Source of the DNA: Nitrosomonas sp. Is35
GTDB lineage: Bacteria; Pseudomonadota; Gammaproteobacteria; Burkholderiales; Nitrosomonadaceae
Assembly: GCF_033063295.1 (NCBI RefSeq)
Contig: NZ_JAWJZH010000001.1
Coordinates: 2,294,001 to 2,358,000, forward strand
Direction of reading: 5' to 3'
DNA: 64,000 bases
Shown here: piece by piece, positions 1 to 9,718 of the stretch
Position numbering within the stretch: position 1 is the stretch's first letter
Layout of the letters: the number at the start of each line of letters is the position of its first letter
The notes under the pieces: model-generated
What the model saw: the letters and a program-made list of their open reading frames with translations, nothing else
The model's database searches: none
What the model was told of the DNA's origin: nothing
Program-made: the position numbers and the translations under genes

Positions 1-1
1 C

Positions 2-37
2 GGTGTGCATGCTGCCGAAATGCTGCCGCGCGATTAA
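2..37 (+). CDS. possible 3' end of an upstream gene (partial)
   Basis: One frame is open from the window edge to a TAA at 35-37 and would encode a C-terminus ending in AEMLPRD. It lies 44 bases before the giant gene on the same strand, so an upstream operon member is plausible. The segment is too short to assign a family, and a chance open frame cannot be excluded. Confidence 0.25.
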   Translation, partial: GVHAAEMLPRD

Positions 38-81
38 GCATGGTTACATAAGTACAAAATCTCAACCGACAGAAATGGCTT

Positions 82-3000
82 ATGACTCAATTTAAAGACA
101 CGCAAGAACAGATCGATCAAGCACGGCATCAGCACCGGCAAAGCCGGTTAAGTTTGTCTGCCGCCAATGAGAAGCTGCAAAAAACCGAACGCTTGATCGC
201 AGCATTGCGCCGCCGCTCCGACGGTGCAGCCAAGGAACAATTGCAGACTTTGCTACGCGAGCAAGAAGCGTTGCGAGCTGACACCGGCAAGCTGCAAGCC
301 GAGCTTGAGCGGAACCGGGAAGTATTGATCGGCCGGGAATCGCTGTTCGAGACTTTCTCAGACCCAACCAAAAACATCGGTCAATTGAACGATATCCATC
401 CGATTCTGCTGTTACCGCTGCGCATCGAGACACGCTTCAAAAAAGTCACCGGCCCCGGCGGACGCGATGTCAGTGTCGATCAACTATGGGTGCGCGTCTA
501 CCCGGATGACATCAGCGTCGATACTTTTGAAGAAATTCCATCCGAAGTCGAAATCAGCAACACCCGCGTGTATTGGACCAATATCTGGAAAGCGGGCGGC
601 ATCGACAGCGAAAAACGTGCGGCGTGGCAAGCGCTGGTCAAGAGCCACGGCGCGGGCCGGGCGTATTGGTTGAGCCAATTATTCAAACCGCTGAATTTGG
701 CTGAAGAACCGGTCAAAGCCGACGGCGATTATATTTTGGTGATTGTTTCGGAACAGCCGCTGCCCGCCACCGAGAAACCGTTCGTACAGGAATATTGGCA
801 AGCGGTATTCAACGCCAATAACGATGCCACGGCTTTGGATGCGGCGTATGCCAAACTCAAAAACGATCTCGGCGCAGCGCGCGCGCAGGAAATCGTCACG
901 TCATACCAGCCACAGAATCTAAACGTCAAACCCGCACCATCGCAAATTATCACTAACGTGCGCGTCGAATTCCTGGAGTTACCCGTCGCCGACGGAGTCG
1001 ATACGCAGCTGCAAGCTTGGACCAATCCGGCACGCGTGGCGCTGTTGCCGGAACGGTTTGTGGTGATGGGTTTCAACGGAAAGGAACAAACGTTACAGCA
1101 TATCGGCCGCCCGGTACCCTCGGAACTGATCGTCGGACCCAATCCCAATGCTCCGGAAGATCAACAGCTACGGCTGGAAGACGACGAGCTGATCGTACCC
1201 GATGAAATGAAATGGGTCACCGACTTTGACGAAGCGGTTGCCAAAGGCATGGGCTTCAAGATTAATCTGAACGATATCCAAGCACGGCGCGGTTTCGACC
1301 GGCTGTTTGTGCTCGGTGTGCGGCTCAGCGCCGATGTCGACAAAAGCCGCGAGCAATTGCAACAGTTGATTCAGCACCATCAACGCAGCCGCAAAGGATT
1401 CAGTTTCCTGATGCAGGGTGCGCCGACCAATAACGTTGAAGATCAGGAAAGCGGTTATACCTGGTTCAGCGACGCCGACGCCAGTTACGATCATTATTTC
1501 AACCAGTACGCCGCCGACGATGATCCTGCCGATTGGCGCACACGGAAAGACGGCCGCTGGCTGGCAAATAGTCTGGGTCTCGACCCGGCGATCCTGAAGT
1601 TATCGCCGCAGTATTACGCCAACGATCAGATGGAAGCCCGGGCAATGAACGAGGCACTGTGGCCGGCAACACTCGGTTATTTCATGGAACAAATGATGGA
1701 GCCGGTGTTCAGCGACGGCACCATCACCAGCACACGCAACTATTTCAACCGTTATGTGCTGGGCCGCGGCACGCTGCCAGCGATCCGCATCGGCAAACAA
1801 CCGTACGGCATCTTGCCAGCCACGCCGTTCTCGCGCATGGCATGGATCAATCGTAAATTATTCAACGACGATCGGTTGGAGCCGCATATCTCCGGCTCAT
1901 TCCTGTTCCTGACCCGGCTCTACAGCCTTATCAAGAAAGCCGACGAGCGCTGGACTTCACTGCTGCCGAAAGTGTCGTACGTCGGCAAACCGCAAACCGA
2001 TCCGCAACAAGCCTTGCTCGACATCGTTGGTCTGCATCCGGCATCGGTCGAGTTTTATCAACGCTACGCGGAAAGCGCCGAGCAGCTCTACAACCGCTAT
2101 AAAACTTCCGGCATCAACGGCGCGATTTACGCCACGATTGCCTCGCTGTTTTATACCCAAAGCGGCCTTAACTTACTGGCGCAACTGGGTTATACGGCGC
2201 AGGACCATAACAAGATTCCCGATATTCTGAACAAATTTTTCACGCTCACCGCCAACCTGCTGAAAGGCCCGCTGATTGACGACCAAGCGCTTTCAGAATT
2301 CAACCCGGCGCGGATTTATCACACTACTAACACAAATTATCTTCAGTGGTTGGTTACCGCAGCGCGCGATTCGCATAACACCCTGCGCCTGCAACAAGGA
2401 TTTATCGACGATAAGCCTCCGGCTGCCTTGCTCTATTTGATGCTGCACCATGCGCTCGATTTGTCGTACCTCGATACCAGTCTGCGTCTGCACCTGGAAG
2501 CGAATGTGCTGAACCCGCAGCAATTCTCTGTGGCGAAACGCGAGCCGAAGTTCATGCACATCCAAGAGTCCGGAGACGATAAAGGCAGTCCTTGGCAATA
2601 TCTATACAAAGCGGAACCGGCGATTACCAGTCAGCCGAATTTGCAAATCGGCGATTTCATTCCGCAAATCCTGACGCTGCGTAACCCTTACCTGAATATC
2701 CAAATCAACTCGTTGGAACGTTTGCAGCACACACCGACGGCGCGGCTGGAACGGATTTTCGCCGAGCACATCGATTGTTGCAGCTACCGTCTCGATGCTT
2801 GGTGGTTAGGACTGCTGAACGTACAACTGGACATCATGCAGCAAATCGCCGGGCAAGCGCAGCCGGAGCCCGGCACGACACCGGATCATGGTAACGCTGC
2901 CAACTCGCATGGTTGCTACTTGGGCGCATACGGCTGGCTGGAAGATGTCCGGCCGGAAAACAAAAATCTGACACCGGTCAAACTGACCGAGGAGCTCGAT

Positions 3001-5712
3001 AAAATTTTCAATAAGCCCGGTCAAGCACCGTTGACCGCTGACGATAAGAATTTCGGCTTCATTCACGCGCCCTCGTTGAACCATGCCGTTACCGCTGCCG
3101 TATTGCGCAACGGTTATCTGGCCAATGCCACACCCAGCAATCCCGATAGTCTGGCGATCAATCTCACTTCCGAGCGCGTGCGGCTGGCGATGAACGTCAT
3201 CGAAGGTATGCGCAACGGCCAGAGCCTCTCGGCGCTGCTGGGTTATTACCTGGAGCGCGGTCTGCACGACGCCGGTGATTTATTTCTCGATAGCATCATT
3301 TTCGATCTGCGCAAGCAATTCCCGCTCGCGGGCGACCGGTTATCAACTACCGCAACTCCCAGCAACGAGCCGATCAGCGCGGTGGAAGCACGCAACGTCG
3401 TCGATGGGCTGGCGCTGATCGAGCATGTGCAAGCACAAACCGGCGCAAAGCGGAATTATCCGTTCGGTATCGCGCAACTCCCCACGATCACCGAGCAGAA
3501 TAAGCTGGGTGCGATCAATCGCGAAGTGCAGCGCATCATGAATATCAACGATGCCGTCGCCGATCTCGCGATGGCCGAGGGCGTGTATCAAGTGGTGCGC
3601 GGCAACTATGAGCGCGCCGCCGGAACACTGGATGCCTTCAGCAAGGGACATTTCCCACCGGTACCGGAAGTGGTACAAACGCCGCGCAGCGGTGTCACGC
3701 TCACGCATCGGGTCGGCTTGCACTTGCGCGCCGGATTGAACCCCGCCGATCCCACCAACAGCACGCCGCGCGCAAAAGGCGAACCGGCCGTCAATCAATG
3801 GCTGACGCAACTGCTGCCACCCATGAGCGGCATTTTCTGTATCGTCGATTATTTCAACCAGGGCAATGCGCAACAGGAACAACAAACGATCAGTGCGCAG
3901 GACCTTGGCTTGCTGGCCATCGACTTGATGTACATGCTATCGAGCGACCAGCAGCAAATGACCGCACTCGATGACCGTATTTTGACTCATGTTTATGCGA
4001 TTCCCGGCGTGCGCATCGATAGCGATATCAAAATCCAATACCGCGGCAAACAAGCCGGAAAATATTCGTTCTTTGAAGTGATGCCGATGCTAAACGACCT
4101 CAAAGCATTGATCACCCAATCGCGTCCGCTCAAAACCACCGACGTCAAACTGCCGAACGAAGCATCGCAGCAAGAAGATAGCGTGGCCGCGATCCGTGCG
4201 GAAAAAGTCACCGCGGTGCGCGATTTGCTGCTGCCGCAACAAACGGCCTTGAATGCGCTGAAAACGCAAATCGATACCTGGCTGAACGATCCCGACCCGG
4301 CTGCCGCGGAAAGCAATGCGCTCACTCATCTCGATGAAATGATCAACGGTTATTTGCCGCTTGCGCAGGCGGTCAATCGATTCGGCTTGAGCAGCGCGGC
4401 AACCGGCTTTGTGTACGATTGGCGGCGAACCCAATTCCTGGCGCTGCTGGAAAAGCTGCAAAACATCGTTACGCGCTGGCAGGCGGCTTTACTCGAATTC
4501 GAACAACGTATTACCGGCTTCGGCGCATTGGATCCTGCCATGCCGGTCGAAGACAAAATGCAGTACCTGATGCAAGCAGCGTTATTAATCGTAACCGAAT
4601 CGATTCCGATCCCGGCATCGAACGACCCCAACGATTTACTGACCACACTGAATACCACACATAAAACCGGTTTTCAAAACAGCCTGACCCATCTTGAAAA
4701 TCTGCTGGCAACCGCCAGTCAAGCCGGTGCGTTGTATGCGTCGCTGATTGCCCGGGAAAACGATATCGCGCTACATGACACGCAGACATTGGATATTGCC
4801 GACAACAAAACGGCCCTTGTTAGCTTTGCACAAACCTTACAAGCCAAGGTGCAAGGTCTGGCGGCGGATATCGACAAACGCGTGGCGGCGGCCAACGGTT
4901 TAATCACCGGTGATGCTTCAGCTTCCGCCGAGCAACGCATCGACGAGCTGACACAAGCAATCCGGCAGTTGACGCACGACGATTTTGTCATTCTGCCGGA
5001 GTTTAATTTGGCCGCCGTACATGGCAGCGAATGGCAGCAAAGCTACGACAATCGTGCACAGTTGCTGAGTTATCAGAAGAATGACCTGAGTGTGGATTTC
5101 CCCGAAGACAACTGGCTATATGGCGTTGCACGGGTGCGGGAAAAATTACAGCGCTGGGAAAGCGTGACGCAGTTCAGTGAAGCATTGAACAATGCCAGCT
5201 TGAGTTTAACGCCGCTGCAGTTTCCTTATCGCACCGATGATCACTGGCTGGCGTTGCAATATCCCGATACCCAGCCCGGCACAAGCGAACCGTTTGTGAT
5301 CGACAGCGATAAATTGCTGTACACCGCGCATTACGTCGATGCTTTTGCACAGAACGATGCGATTTGCGGGTTATTGCTCGACGAGTGGACCGAAGTGATT
5401 CCCACCACTCAAGAGACCACCGGATTGACGTTTCACTACGACCGCCCTAACTGTGAGGCACCGCAGTCATTGTTGCTGGCGCTACCGGCCAACTTCAGCG
5501 GTCACTGGCAGTGGCAGGATTTGGTCGATACCTTGCACGAAACTTTGGATATGGCCAGCAAGCGCGCCGTTGAACCGGCGCATTGGAACGAAACCGAATA
5601 CGCGCGCTTCCTGCCCGCCGTGGTTTCTTCGGTAACTCGCTATCCGATTATGATGGCGCTTGATCTGGCCTTTAATAACGCGGTGCAATTCAAATCCAAC
5701 GTAGAGAGTTAA
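82..5712 (+). CDS. giant conserved-type protein of unknown function, 1876 residues
   Basis: I do not recognise a named family. Residues 1 to about 85 are rich in charged residues, Gln and Leu in a coiled-coil pattern. From about residue 95 the protein becomes globular, starting with a DIHPILLLPLRIETRF stretch followed by LWVRVYPDDISVDTFEE. A GKQPYGILP motif lies near residue 575, and a block containing DEWTEVIP and FHYDRPN lies near residue 1770. There is no signal peptide or membrane segment, so a cytoplasmic or released protein is likely. The ATG has only a weak ribosome binding site. The stop is two bases before the next gene, so the two are surely co-transcribed and probably translationally coupled. 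Codon use and GC look uniform through the gene, with no sign of a frameshift. A structural or scaffold role is possible but is only a guess. Confidence 0.9.
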   Translation: MTQFKDTQEQIDQARHQHRQSRLSLSAANEKLQKTERLIAALRRRSDGAAKEQLQTLLREQEALRADTGKLQAELERNREVLIGRESLFETFSDPTKNIGQLNDIHPILLLPLRIETRFKKVTGPGGRDVSVDQLWVRVYPDDISVDTFEEIPSEVEISNTRVYWTNIWKAGGIDSEKRAAWQALVKSHGAGRAYWLSQLFKPLNLAEEPVKADGDYILVIVSEQPLPATEKPFVQEYWQAVFNANNDATALDAAYAKLKNDLGAARAQEIVTSYQPQNLNVKPAPSQIITNVRVEFLELPVADGVDTQLQAWTNPARVALLPERFVVMGFNGKEQTLQHIGRPVPSELIVGPNPNAPEDQQLRLEDDELIVPDEMKWVTDFDEAVAKGMGFKINLNDIQARRGFDRLFVLGVRLSADVDKSREQLQQLIQHHQRSRKGFSFLMQGAPTNNVEDQESGYTWFSDADASYDHYFNQYAADDDPADWRTRKDGRWLANSLGLDPAILKLSPQYYANDQMEARAMNEALWPATLGYFMEQMMEPVFSDGTITSTRNYFNRYVLGRGTLPAIRIGKQPYGILPATPFSRMAWINRKLFNDDRLEPHISGSFLFLTRLYSLIKKADERWTSLLPKVSYVGKPQTDPQQALLDIVGLHPASVEFYQRYAESAEQLYNRYKTSGINGAIYATIASLFYTQSGLNLLAQLGYTAQDHNKIPDILNKFFTLTANLLKGPLIDDQALSEFNPARIYHTTNTNYLQWLVTAARDSHNTLRLQQGFIDDKPPAALLYLMLHHALDLSYLDTSLRLHLEANVLNPQQFSVAKREPKFMHIQESGDDKGSPWQYLYKAEPAITSQPNLQIGDFIPQILTLRNPYLNIQINSLERLQHTPTARLERIFAEHIDCCSYRLDAWWLGLLNVQLDIMQQIAGQAQPEPGTTPDHGNAANSHGCYLGAYGWLEDVRPENKNLTPVKLTEELDKIFNKPGQAPLTADDKNFGFIHAPSLNHAVTAAVLRNGYLANATPSNPDSLAINLTSERVRLAMNVIEGMRNGQSLSALLGYYLERGLHDAGDLFLDSIIFDLRKQFPLAGDRLSTTATPSNEPISAVEARNVVDGLALIEHVQAQTGAKRNYPFGIAQLPTITEQNKLGAINREVQRIMNINDAVADLAMAEGVYQVVRGNYERAAGTLDAFSKGHFPPVPEVVQTPRSGVTLTHRVGLHLRAGLNPADPTNSTPRAKGEPAVNQWLTQLLPPMSGIFCIVDYFNQGNAQQEQQTISAQDLGLLAIDLMYMLSSDQQQMTALDDRILTHVYAIPGVRIDSDIKIQYRGKQAGKYSFFEVMPMLNDLKALITQSRPLKTTDVKLPNEASQQEDSVAAIRAEKVTAVRDLLLPQQTALNALKTQIDTWLNDPDPAAAESNALTHLDEMINGYLPLAQAVNRFGLSSAATGFVYDWRRTQFLALLEKLQNIVTRWQAALLEFEQRITGFGALDPAMPVEDKMQYLMQAALLIVTESIPIPASNDPNDLLTTLNTTHKTGFQNSLTHLENLLATASQAGALYASLIARENDIALHDTQTLDIADNKTALVSFAQTLQAKVQGLAADIDKRVAAANGLITGDASASAEQRIDELTQAIRQLTHDDFVILPEFNLAAVHGSEWQQSYDNRAQLLSYQKNDLSVDFPEDNWLYGVARVREKLQRWESVTQFSEALNNASLSLTPLQFPYRTDDHWLALQYPDTQPGTSEPFVIDSDKLLYTAHYVDAFAQNDAICGLLLDEWTEVIPTTQETTGLTFHYDRPNCEAPQSLLLALPANFSGHWQWQDLVDTLHETLDMASKRAVEPAHWNETEYARFLPAVVSSVTRYPIMMALDLAFNNAVQFKSNVES

Positions 5713-5714
5713 TC

Positions 5715-7622
5715 ATGAACGATTTTATTGCGATAAAAAATATCCAAGAAGTCATTGATCGCAAAGTCTTGCTACCTACGGTGGTGCTATGGAACCGCCT
5801 GGAAGGACGGCCACGCACCAAAAACTTTATCCGCGCGTTGCGCGCCGAAGTCCGCGATCCATTGTGGATGCTGTGCAAACAATGGCAAACTGGGGAATTC
5901 AAAGGCGACGATGCCGGATCGCCGATCTTCGCCAAAGTACATATGGCCACCACCGAGTTGACTAGATATCAACCTGGCGACGCCGCCGTACAGGATTTCG
6001 ACCGGTCGACGCCACTGGAAGCGATCGTCGAACAACGGCCGTTGCCTTACAACGGGCAACAGCACATTCTGTCGTTGGATATCCGTCTGTTGATGGGGCG
6101 GCAGTGGTTAAAATATTTGCAGACGGCTGGTTTATCCGCGTTAAAGCCGCAATACTTGCAGCATCCCAGTTATCGCATCGCCGAACCCGATCCCGCCAGC
6201 CGCAGCGATGCTTTCCTGACCGCACATCTGGCAGTGTGGCAAAGTTTCTCTGCCATGGCAGGACGCGCCATGGATGGCGCCAATCTGTATTTTTATTTAA
6301 AAGCCGACAGCTTGCATCACGCTTACGACGGCATTACCCTGGCCAACGACGGCGATAAAACGACCATCGACGGCCTGGCCAGTAAATTCGTGCAATGGTA
6401 CGAGCAGTTGTTCTACCAGCCGGATCAAGGCCAAAACGATGCGTGGCTGCCGCAGCAACTGGAATATCAGTTTGCGGTATCGGCACCGCAGAATGGCGCG
6501 GAAAAAGTCATGACCGCCGAGGAGTATTACCAAGGCCGGTTGGATTGGTACAACCTGGACGTCGATCCAGTCCGGGAAAGCTTAGATGGCGGCAATGGTA
6601 GTCCGCCGGTGGAGGGAAAATCCACGTTGTCGTTTTTTCCGACCGCGATTCAATTTGAAGGCATGCCGAATACGCGCTGGTGGACGTTTGAAGAAGGCAA
6701 AACCAATTTTGGCGACATCAAACCCGATACCACCGACATCAACAAACTGCTGCTGATGGAATTCGGTCTGGTTTATGCCAACGATTGGTTTCTGGTGCCT
6801 TTCCAGTTGCCGGTCGGCAGTATCGCCGATGTTCAAGGTCTCGCGGTCACCAATGTGTTCGGTGAAAGAATCTGGGTCACGGCATCGGGTTCCGGCAGCG
6901 ATGAGAACTGGCAGCGCTGGGCGATGTACAACCTCTCAGTCAAAGGCAGCGACAACGTGCGTGCCGATACCTCGCTGCTGTTGTTGCCGACCGTGCCCAA
7001 AATTCAGGAAGGAAAGCCGTTCGAAGAATTGTGGTTTGTGCGCGATGAAGTTGCCAACATGGTGTGGGGCATCGAAAAAAATATCCCATTGGCGACGGGC
7101 CGCAGCAAACCGGGTAACGAAGCAGGCCGTGAGCTTTTTAGCCGTTTGGAAAGTATCCTGGATAGCGAAATCGAGGGTGGTCTGGTGGTACCGGAAATCC
7201 CGGAAGCAAGCGCCGCGATCCGCTATCAATTGATGCAAGGCGTACCGGAGAACTGGATTCCGATGATTCCGGTGCATCTGGATAACAACAATCGCGAAAT
7301 TCAATTGCAGCGCGCGTCGATGCCGCGCATTATCCTGGGTGACTCGAATTCACCGGAAAAAATCAAACCGCGCACGGTATTATTGCGCCAAGGACTCGAT
7401 CAGCAACCGCCGCAACCTTACTTTCTGCACGAAGAAGAAGTACCCCGGGCCGGCATACAAGTCACGCAAGCGTATCAGCGCACGCGCTGGAACAACGGTC
7501 AGGTCTTTTGCTGGCTCGGTGTGAAGAAACAAACCGGTCGTGGTGAAGGCAGCAGCGGTTTGGCTTTTGATCGCGTCAAACCGTCTAATCAACGCTTACG
7601 GCGGGCACTGCGCGGTCAGTGA
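5715..7622 (+). CDS. partner protein of unknown function, 635 residues
   Basis: Second gene of the operon; its ATG begins two bases after the TAA of the 1876-residue gene. The product is soluble, with no signal peptide or membrane segment. The N-terminus holds IRALRAEVRDPLWMLCKQWQ followed by GEFKGDDAGSP, which looks like a conserved signature. Trp and Tyr are abundant throughout (for example RWWTFEEGKTNFGD near residue 320). The C-terminal 25 residues are basic (RVKPSNQRLRRALRGQ). I do not recognise the family. The tight spacing and matching composition suggest the two products act together. A short hairpin follows the stop codon. Confidence 0.88.
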   Translation: MNDFIAIKNIQEVIDRKVLLPTVVLWNRLEGRPRTKNFIRALRAEVRDPLWMLCKQWQTGEFKGDDAGSPIFAKVHMATTELTRYQPGDAAVQDFDRSTPLEAIVEQRPLPYNGQQHILSLDIRLLMGRQWLKYLQTAGLSALKPQYLQHPSYRIAEPDPASRSDAFLTAHLAVWQSFSAMAGRAMDGANLYFYLKADSLHHAYDGITLANDGDKTTIDGLASKFVQWYEQLFYQPDQGQNDAWLPQQLEYQFAVSAPQNGAEKVMTAEEYYQGRLDWYNLDVDPVRESLDGGNGSPPVEGKSTLSFFPTAIQFEGMPNTRWWTFEEGKTNFGDIKPDTTDINKLLLMEFGLVYANDWFLVPFQLPVGSIADVQGLAVTNVFGERIWVTASGSGSDENWQRWAMYNLSVKGSDNVRADTSLLLLPTVPKIQEGKPFEELWFVRDEVANMVWGIEKNIPLATGRSKPGNEAGRELFSRLESILDSEIEGGLVVPEIPEASAAIRYQLMQGVPENWIPMIPVHLDNNNREIQLQRASMPRIILGDSNSPEKIKPRTVLLRQGLDQQPPQPYFLHEEEVPRAGIQVTQAYQRTRWNNGQVFCWLGVKKQTGRGEGSSGLAFDRVKPSNQRLRRALRGQ

Positions 7623-7644
7623 GCAGATAATTCCTTTTATCTGC
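7623..7644 (+). terminator. stem-loop after the large operon
   Basis: GCAGATAA and TTATCTGC form an 8-bp perfect stem around a TTCCTT loop, starting directly after the stop codon at 7622. No T-tract follows, so this may be an mRNA 3'-end stabiliser or a weak terminator. Confidence 0.45.
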
Positions 7645-7836
7645 CCGAACAACCCGCCTCTGTAACGATCCTTTTCCCCCAGCTCGCGTTGTATACGCTC
7701 GACGGCAACGCGCGTAGTCAGGCCTATCTATATTCATGGCAAATCCTTGGTTAACCACAAGTGTCACTGGCAAGCTGAAAAAATTACTGTCATCAGTATA
7801 TAATTTCCCCTTTCATTTCTTCTTCGCTAAAACAAA

Positions 7837-8388
7837 ATGCAGGAACCTGAACCCCCGGTTATACAACCATTCACTTTTGTTTTCAGTTGGCGGCGTTTTC
7901 TCGTGCACAGTGCAATCATGAGTATTTGCATACTGCTGGGGCTGATGACGTGGTATTTTGGCAAACCGCCTAGCATCCGTTTTTATGAAACAAAATCCGA
8001 AGATACGCTGGCCACTGGGATAGCACCCGGTATCAACATGGCACTCGATACGCGCAGCTCCGTCGCGGTAAAAGAAAGTCAGCCGCTACAAGTCGAACTA
8101 TTTAAGGGAAATGTGTATTTCGATATCAAAAAGGATACGATCAACCAACTTGAAGTCAAAGTCGGCAATGCCATCATCAAGGATTTCGGCACTCGCTTCA
8201 GCATCGAGATGCATAAGGATGGCAGCAGCCATATCGCAGTTGCGGATGGACACATTAAGATCCAGGTCGCTTCAGGAACTTATCAGATCAACGCGCTTGA
8301 ACAAGCTGATTTTGATGACACCAGTATCAGTAAACACCGGTTAGTCACAGAAAGCGACATTGCGCCTTGGCGCTCCCTGCCGCAGTAA
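7837..8388 (+). CDS. FecR-domain single-pass membrane protein
   Basis: The 183-residue product has a short cytoplasmic N-terminus, one membrane helix at about residues 25-43, and a periplasmic FecR-type beta domain. Family hallmarks are visible: a LDTRSSVAV strand, then VELFKGNVYFDI, then IIKDFGTRFSIEM and IAVADGHIKI. Classical FecR proteins are sigma regulators with a cytoplasmic sigma-binding domain (DUF4880) before the helix. Here only about 24 residues precede the helix, and no ECF sigma factor gene is adjacent, so this is an orphan or non-sigma FecR-fold protein. The ATG has no clear ribosome binding site, but an in-frame stop three codons upstream fixes it as the first possible start. 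It is convergent with the PEP-CTERM gene and shares a terminator with it. Confidence 0.75.
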   Translation: MQEPEPPVIQPFTFVFSWRRFLVHSAIMSICILLGLMTWYFGKPPSIRFYETKSEDTLATGIAPGINMALDTRSSVAVKESQPLQVELFKGNVYFDIKKDTINQLEVKVGNAIIKDFGTRFSIEMHKDGSSHIAVADGHIKIQVASGTYQINALEQADFDDTSISKHRLVTESDIAPWRSLPQ

Positions 8389-8418
8389 AAATTAGAGGAA
8401 CCTAAGCTCCTCTAATTT
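8389..8418. terminator. bidirectional terminator between convergent genes
   Basis: AAATTAGAGGA and TCCTCTAATTT form a perfect 11-bp stem with an 8-base loop, starting right after the FecR-like stop codon and 16 bases from the PEP-CTERM stop. The A/T-rich ends give U-runs in both directions. Confidence 0.8.
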
Positions 8419-8434
8419 CCAGAACAAAATTTCT

Positions 8435-9469
8435 TTAAGAAATCTTACGACGGCGTGCCATGAATCCTAATAAGCCCAACCCTGCCAACAACATCGCATA
8501 GGATTCAGGTTCCGGTACCGGGTTCAGGATTGCTGCAGTTAGAAAAATTCCATCTTCCGGCTGATTCGGGAAGGTACCGATAACACTGGTACTAAATGCC
8601 CCGGCTGCACTATCCCAAAATATATGGTACATGTTGTGATTGCCTTCATCGGTAATCACTGCATCACCTTTGTAAGCCGAAAATTCGCTTGCACCGGCTT
8701 TAATCACATTAACGGGATAATTCGCGGCATAAAAACCTTCCAGCGGATTGCCGCTGTCACCTAAGTTTAAGGGCACAAAGCTCAGCATTTCAGGTGTACC
8801 AAAGTGTAGTCCCAAGTCTTTTTCCGTGCCATCGGGTGAAATAGCTGTCAACCGCCCGGTTCCTTCCGACACAACGACCAAGGTATGCGCTGGAATATCG
8901 CCGAATGCTTGAGGTGTGAAATCCAGGCCTTCCGCATCTGCACCGACATTGGCTAATAATGTGGCGGAACCCGAGCTGTCGACGCGATAGACGTTACCTG
9001 TCTGTGTTGTCACCACCATATTGAAACCGTAGTTGCCGTAAGGATCAAAAGCGATGCCGCGAACATCGCCGCTCAATCCAGTGGCAAACAGCGATTGCGT
9101 CGATCCGTCGTTAGAGAAACGGTAAACATTGCCTGCCGCTTCTGATCCAGCAAATATATCACGCGCCCCAGTTGATCCAAACCCGCCCAGTCCCAAGGAA
9201 CTGGAAACGTATATTTCACCGATACTGCCACTGCTGATAGGCAACGGCGCTCCGAAAGGCAGAAGATTGCCGCCGCTGAGATCCGTTTGATAGAGTTGAT
9301 TGTTAAAATAATTTGAACCTACGAATTTATTACCCGCGTAGGCAAATCCAATGGGCGAGCCACCTGTGCCGCCTACAAAAGTACTGAAACTAACCGCAGA
9401 CGCATTGCCCGCGCACAACAATGCGAGACTTCCTATTACTGATAATGACGTTACCAATTTCTTTTTCAT
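8435..9469 (-). CDS. PEP-CTERM surface protein, beta-propeller-like
   Basis: The 344-residue product has a classical signal peptide (residues 1-25, ending NASA) and a C-terminal PEP-CTERM sorting tag: VPEPESYAML, a hydrophobic helix, then ARRRKIS. Such tags are recognised by exosortase, linking export to exopolysaccharide or biofilm surface. The body contains repeated short Gly/Asp-rich strands (VRGIAFDPYGNYGFNM, AEGLDFTPQAFG, LTAISPDGTEKDLG) typical of NHL or SMP-30-like beta-propellers. The start was placed at the ATG giving MKKKLV because AGGAG lies six bases upstream; a longer frame upstream has no support. No exosortase gene is in the window. Confidence 0.87.
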   Translation of the reverse strand: MKKKLVTSLSVIGSLALLCAGNASAVSFSTFVGGTGGSPIGFAYAGNKFVGSNYFNNQLYQTDLSGGNLLPFGAPLPISSGSIGEIYVSSSLGLGGFGSTGARDIFAGSEAAGNVYRFSNDGSTQSLFATGLSGDVRGIAFDPYGNYGFNMVVTTQTGNVYRVDSSGSATLLANVGADAEGLDFTPQAFGDIPAHTLVVVSEGTGRLTAISPDGTEKDLGLHFGTPEMLSFVPLNLGDSGNPLEGFYAANYPVNVIKAGASEFSAYKGDAVITDEGNHNMYHIFWDSAAGAFSTSVIGTFPNQPEDGIFLTAAILNPVPEPESYAMLLAGLGLLGFMARRRKIS

Positions 9470-9718
9470 TTTATTCTCCTGTCGATCAAAGGTAATTATT
9501 CTTATTGGGTAAATGATCATAAGCTTGAAGAGCCCCTTAAATAAGGGAAGTCTGTACTGTTTGATCTAGGTTATTTGTCCTACTTTCGGGGCATTTAACA
9601 CCTAAAATCAAATAGTAATGACAGGAGTAGCTTAGCACAAATTTTACCGGAGGCCTATGATATCCAGCTTCCGGTGTTGTCCAGCCAATTCGATGAAAAA
9701 AGTTGTTTTATAGGAATC

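Noticed and set aside
3343..3885. 180-codon minus-strand frame inside the giant gene
   Set aside because: Shadow of the 1876-residue frame; no ribosome site or motif.
9470..9520. Longer N-terminus of the first PEP-CTERM protein
   Set aside because: The extension lacks a ribosome site and would bury the signal peptide; AGGAG fits the inner ATG.
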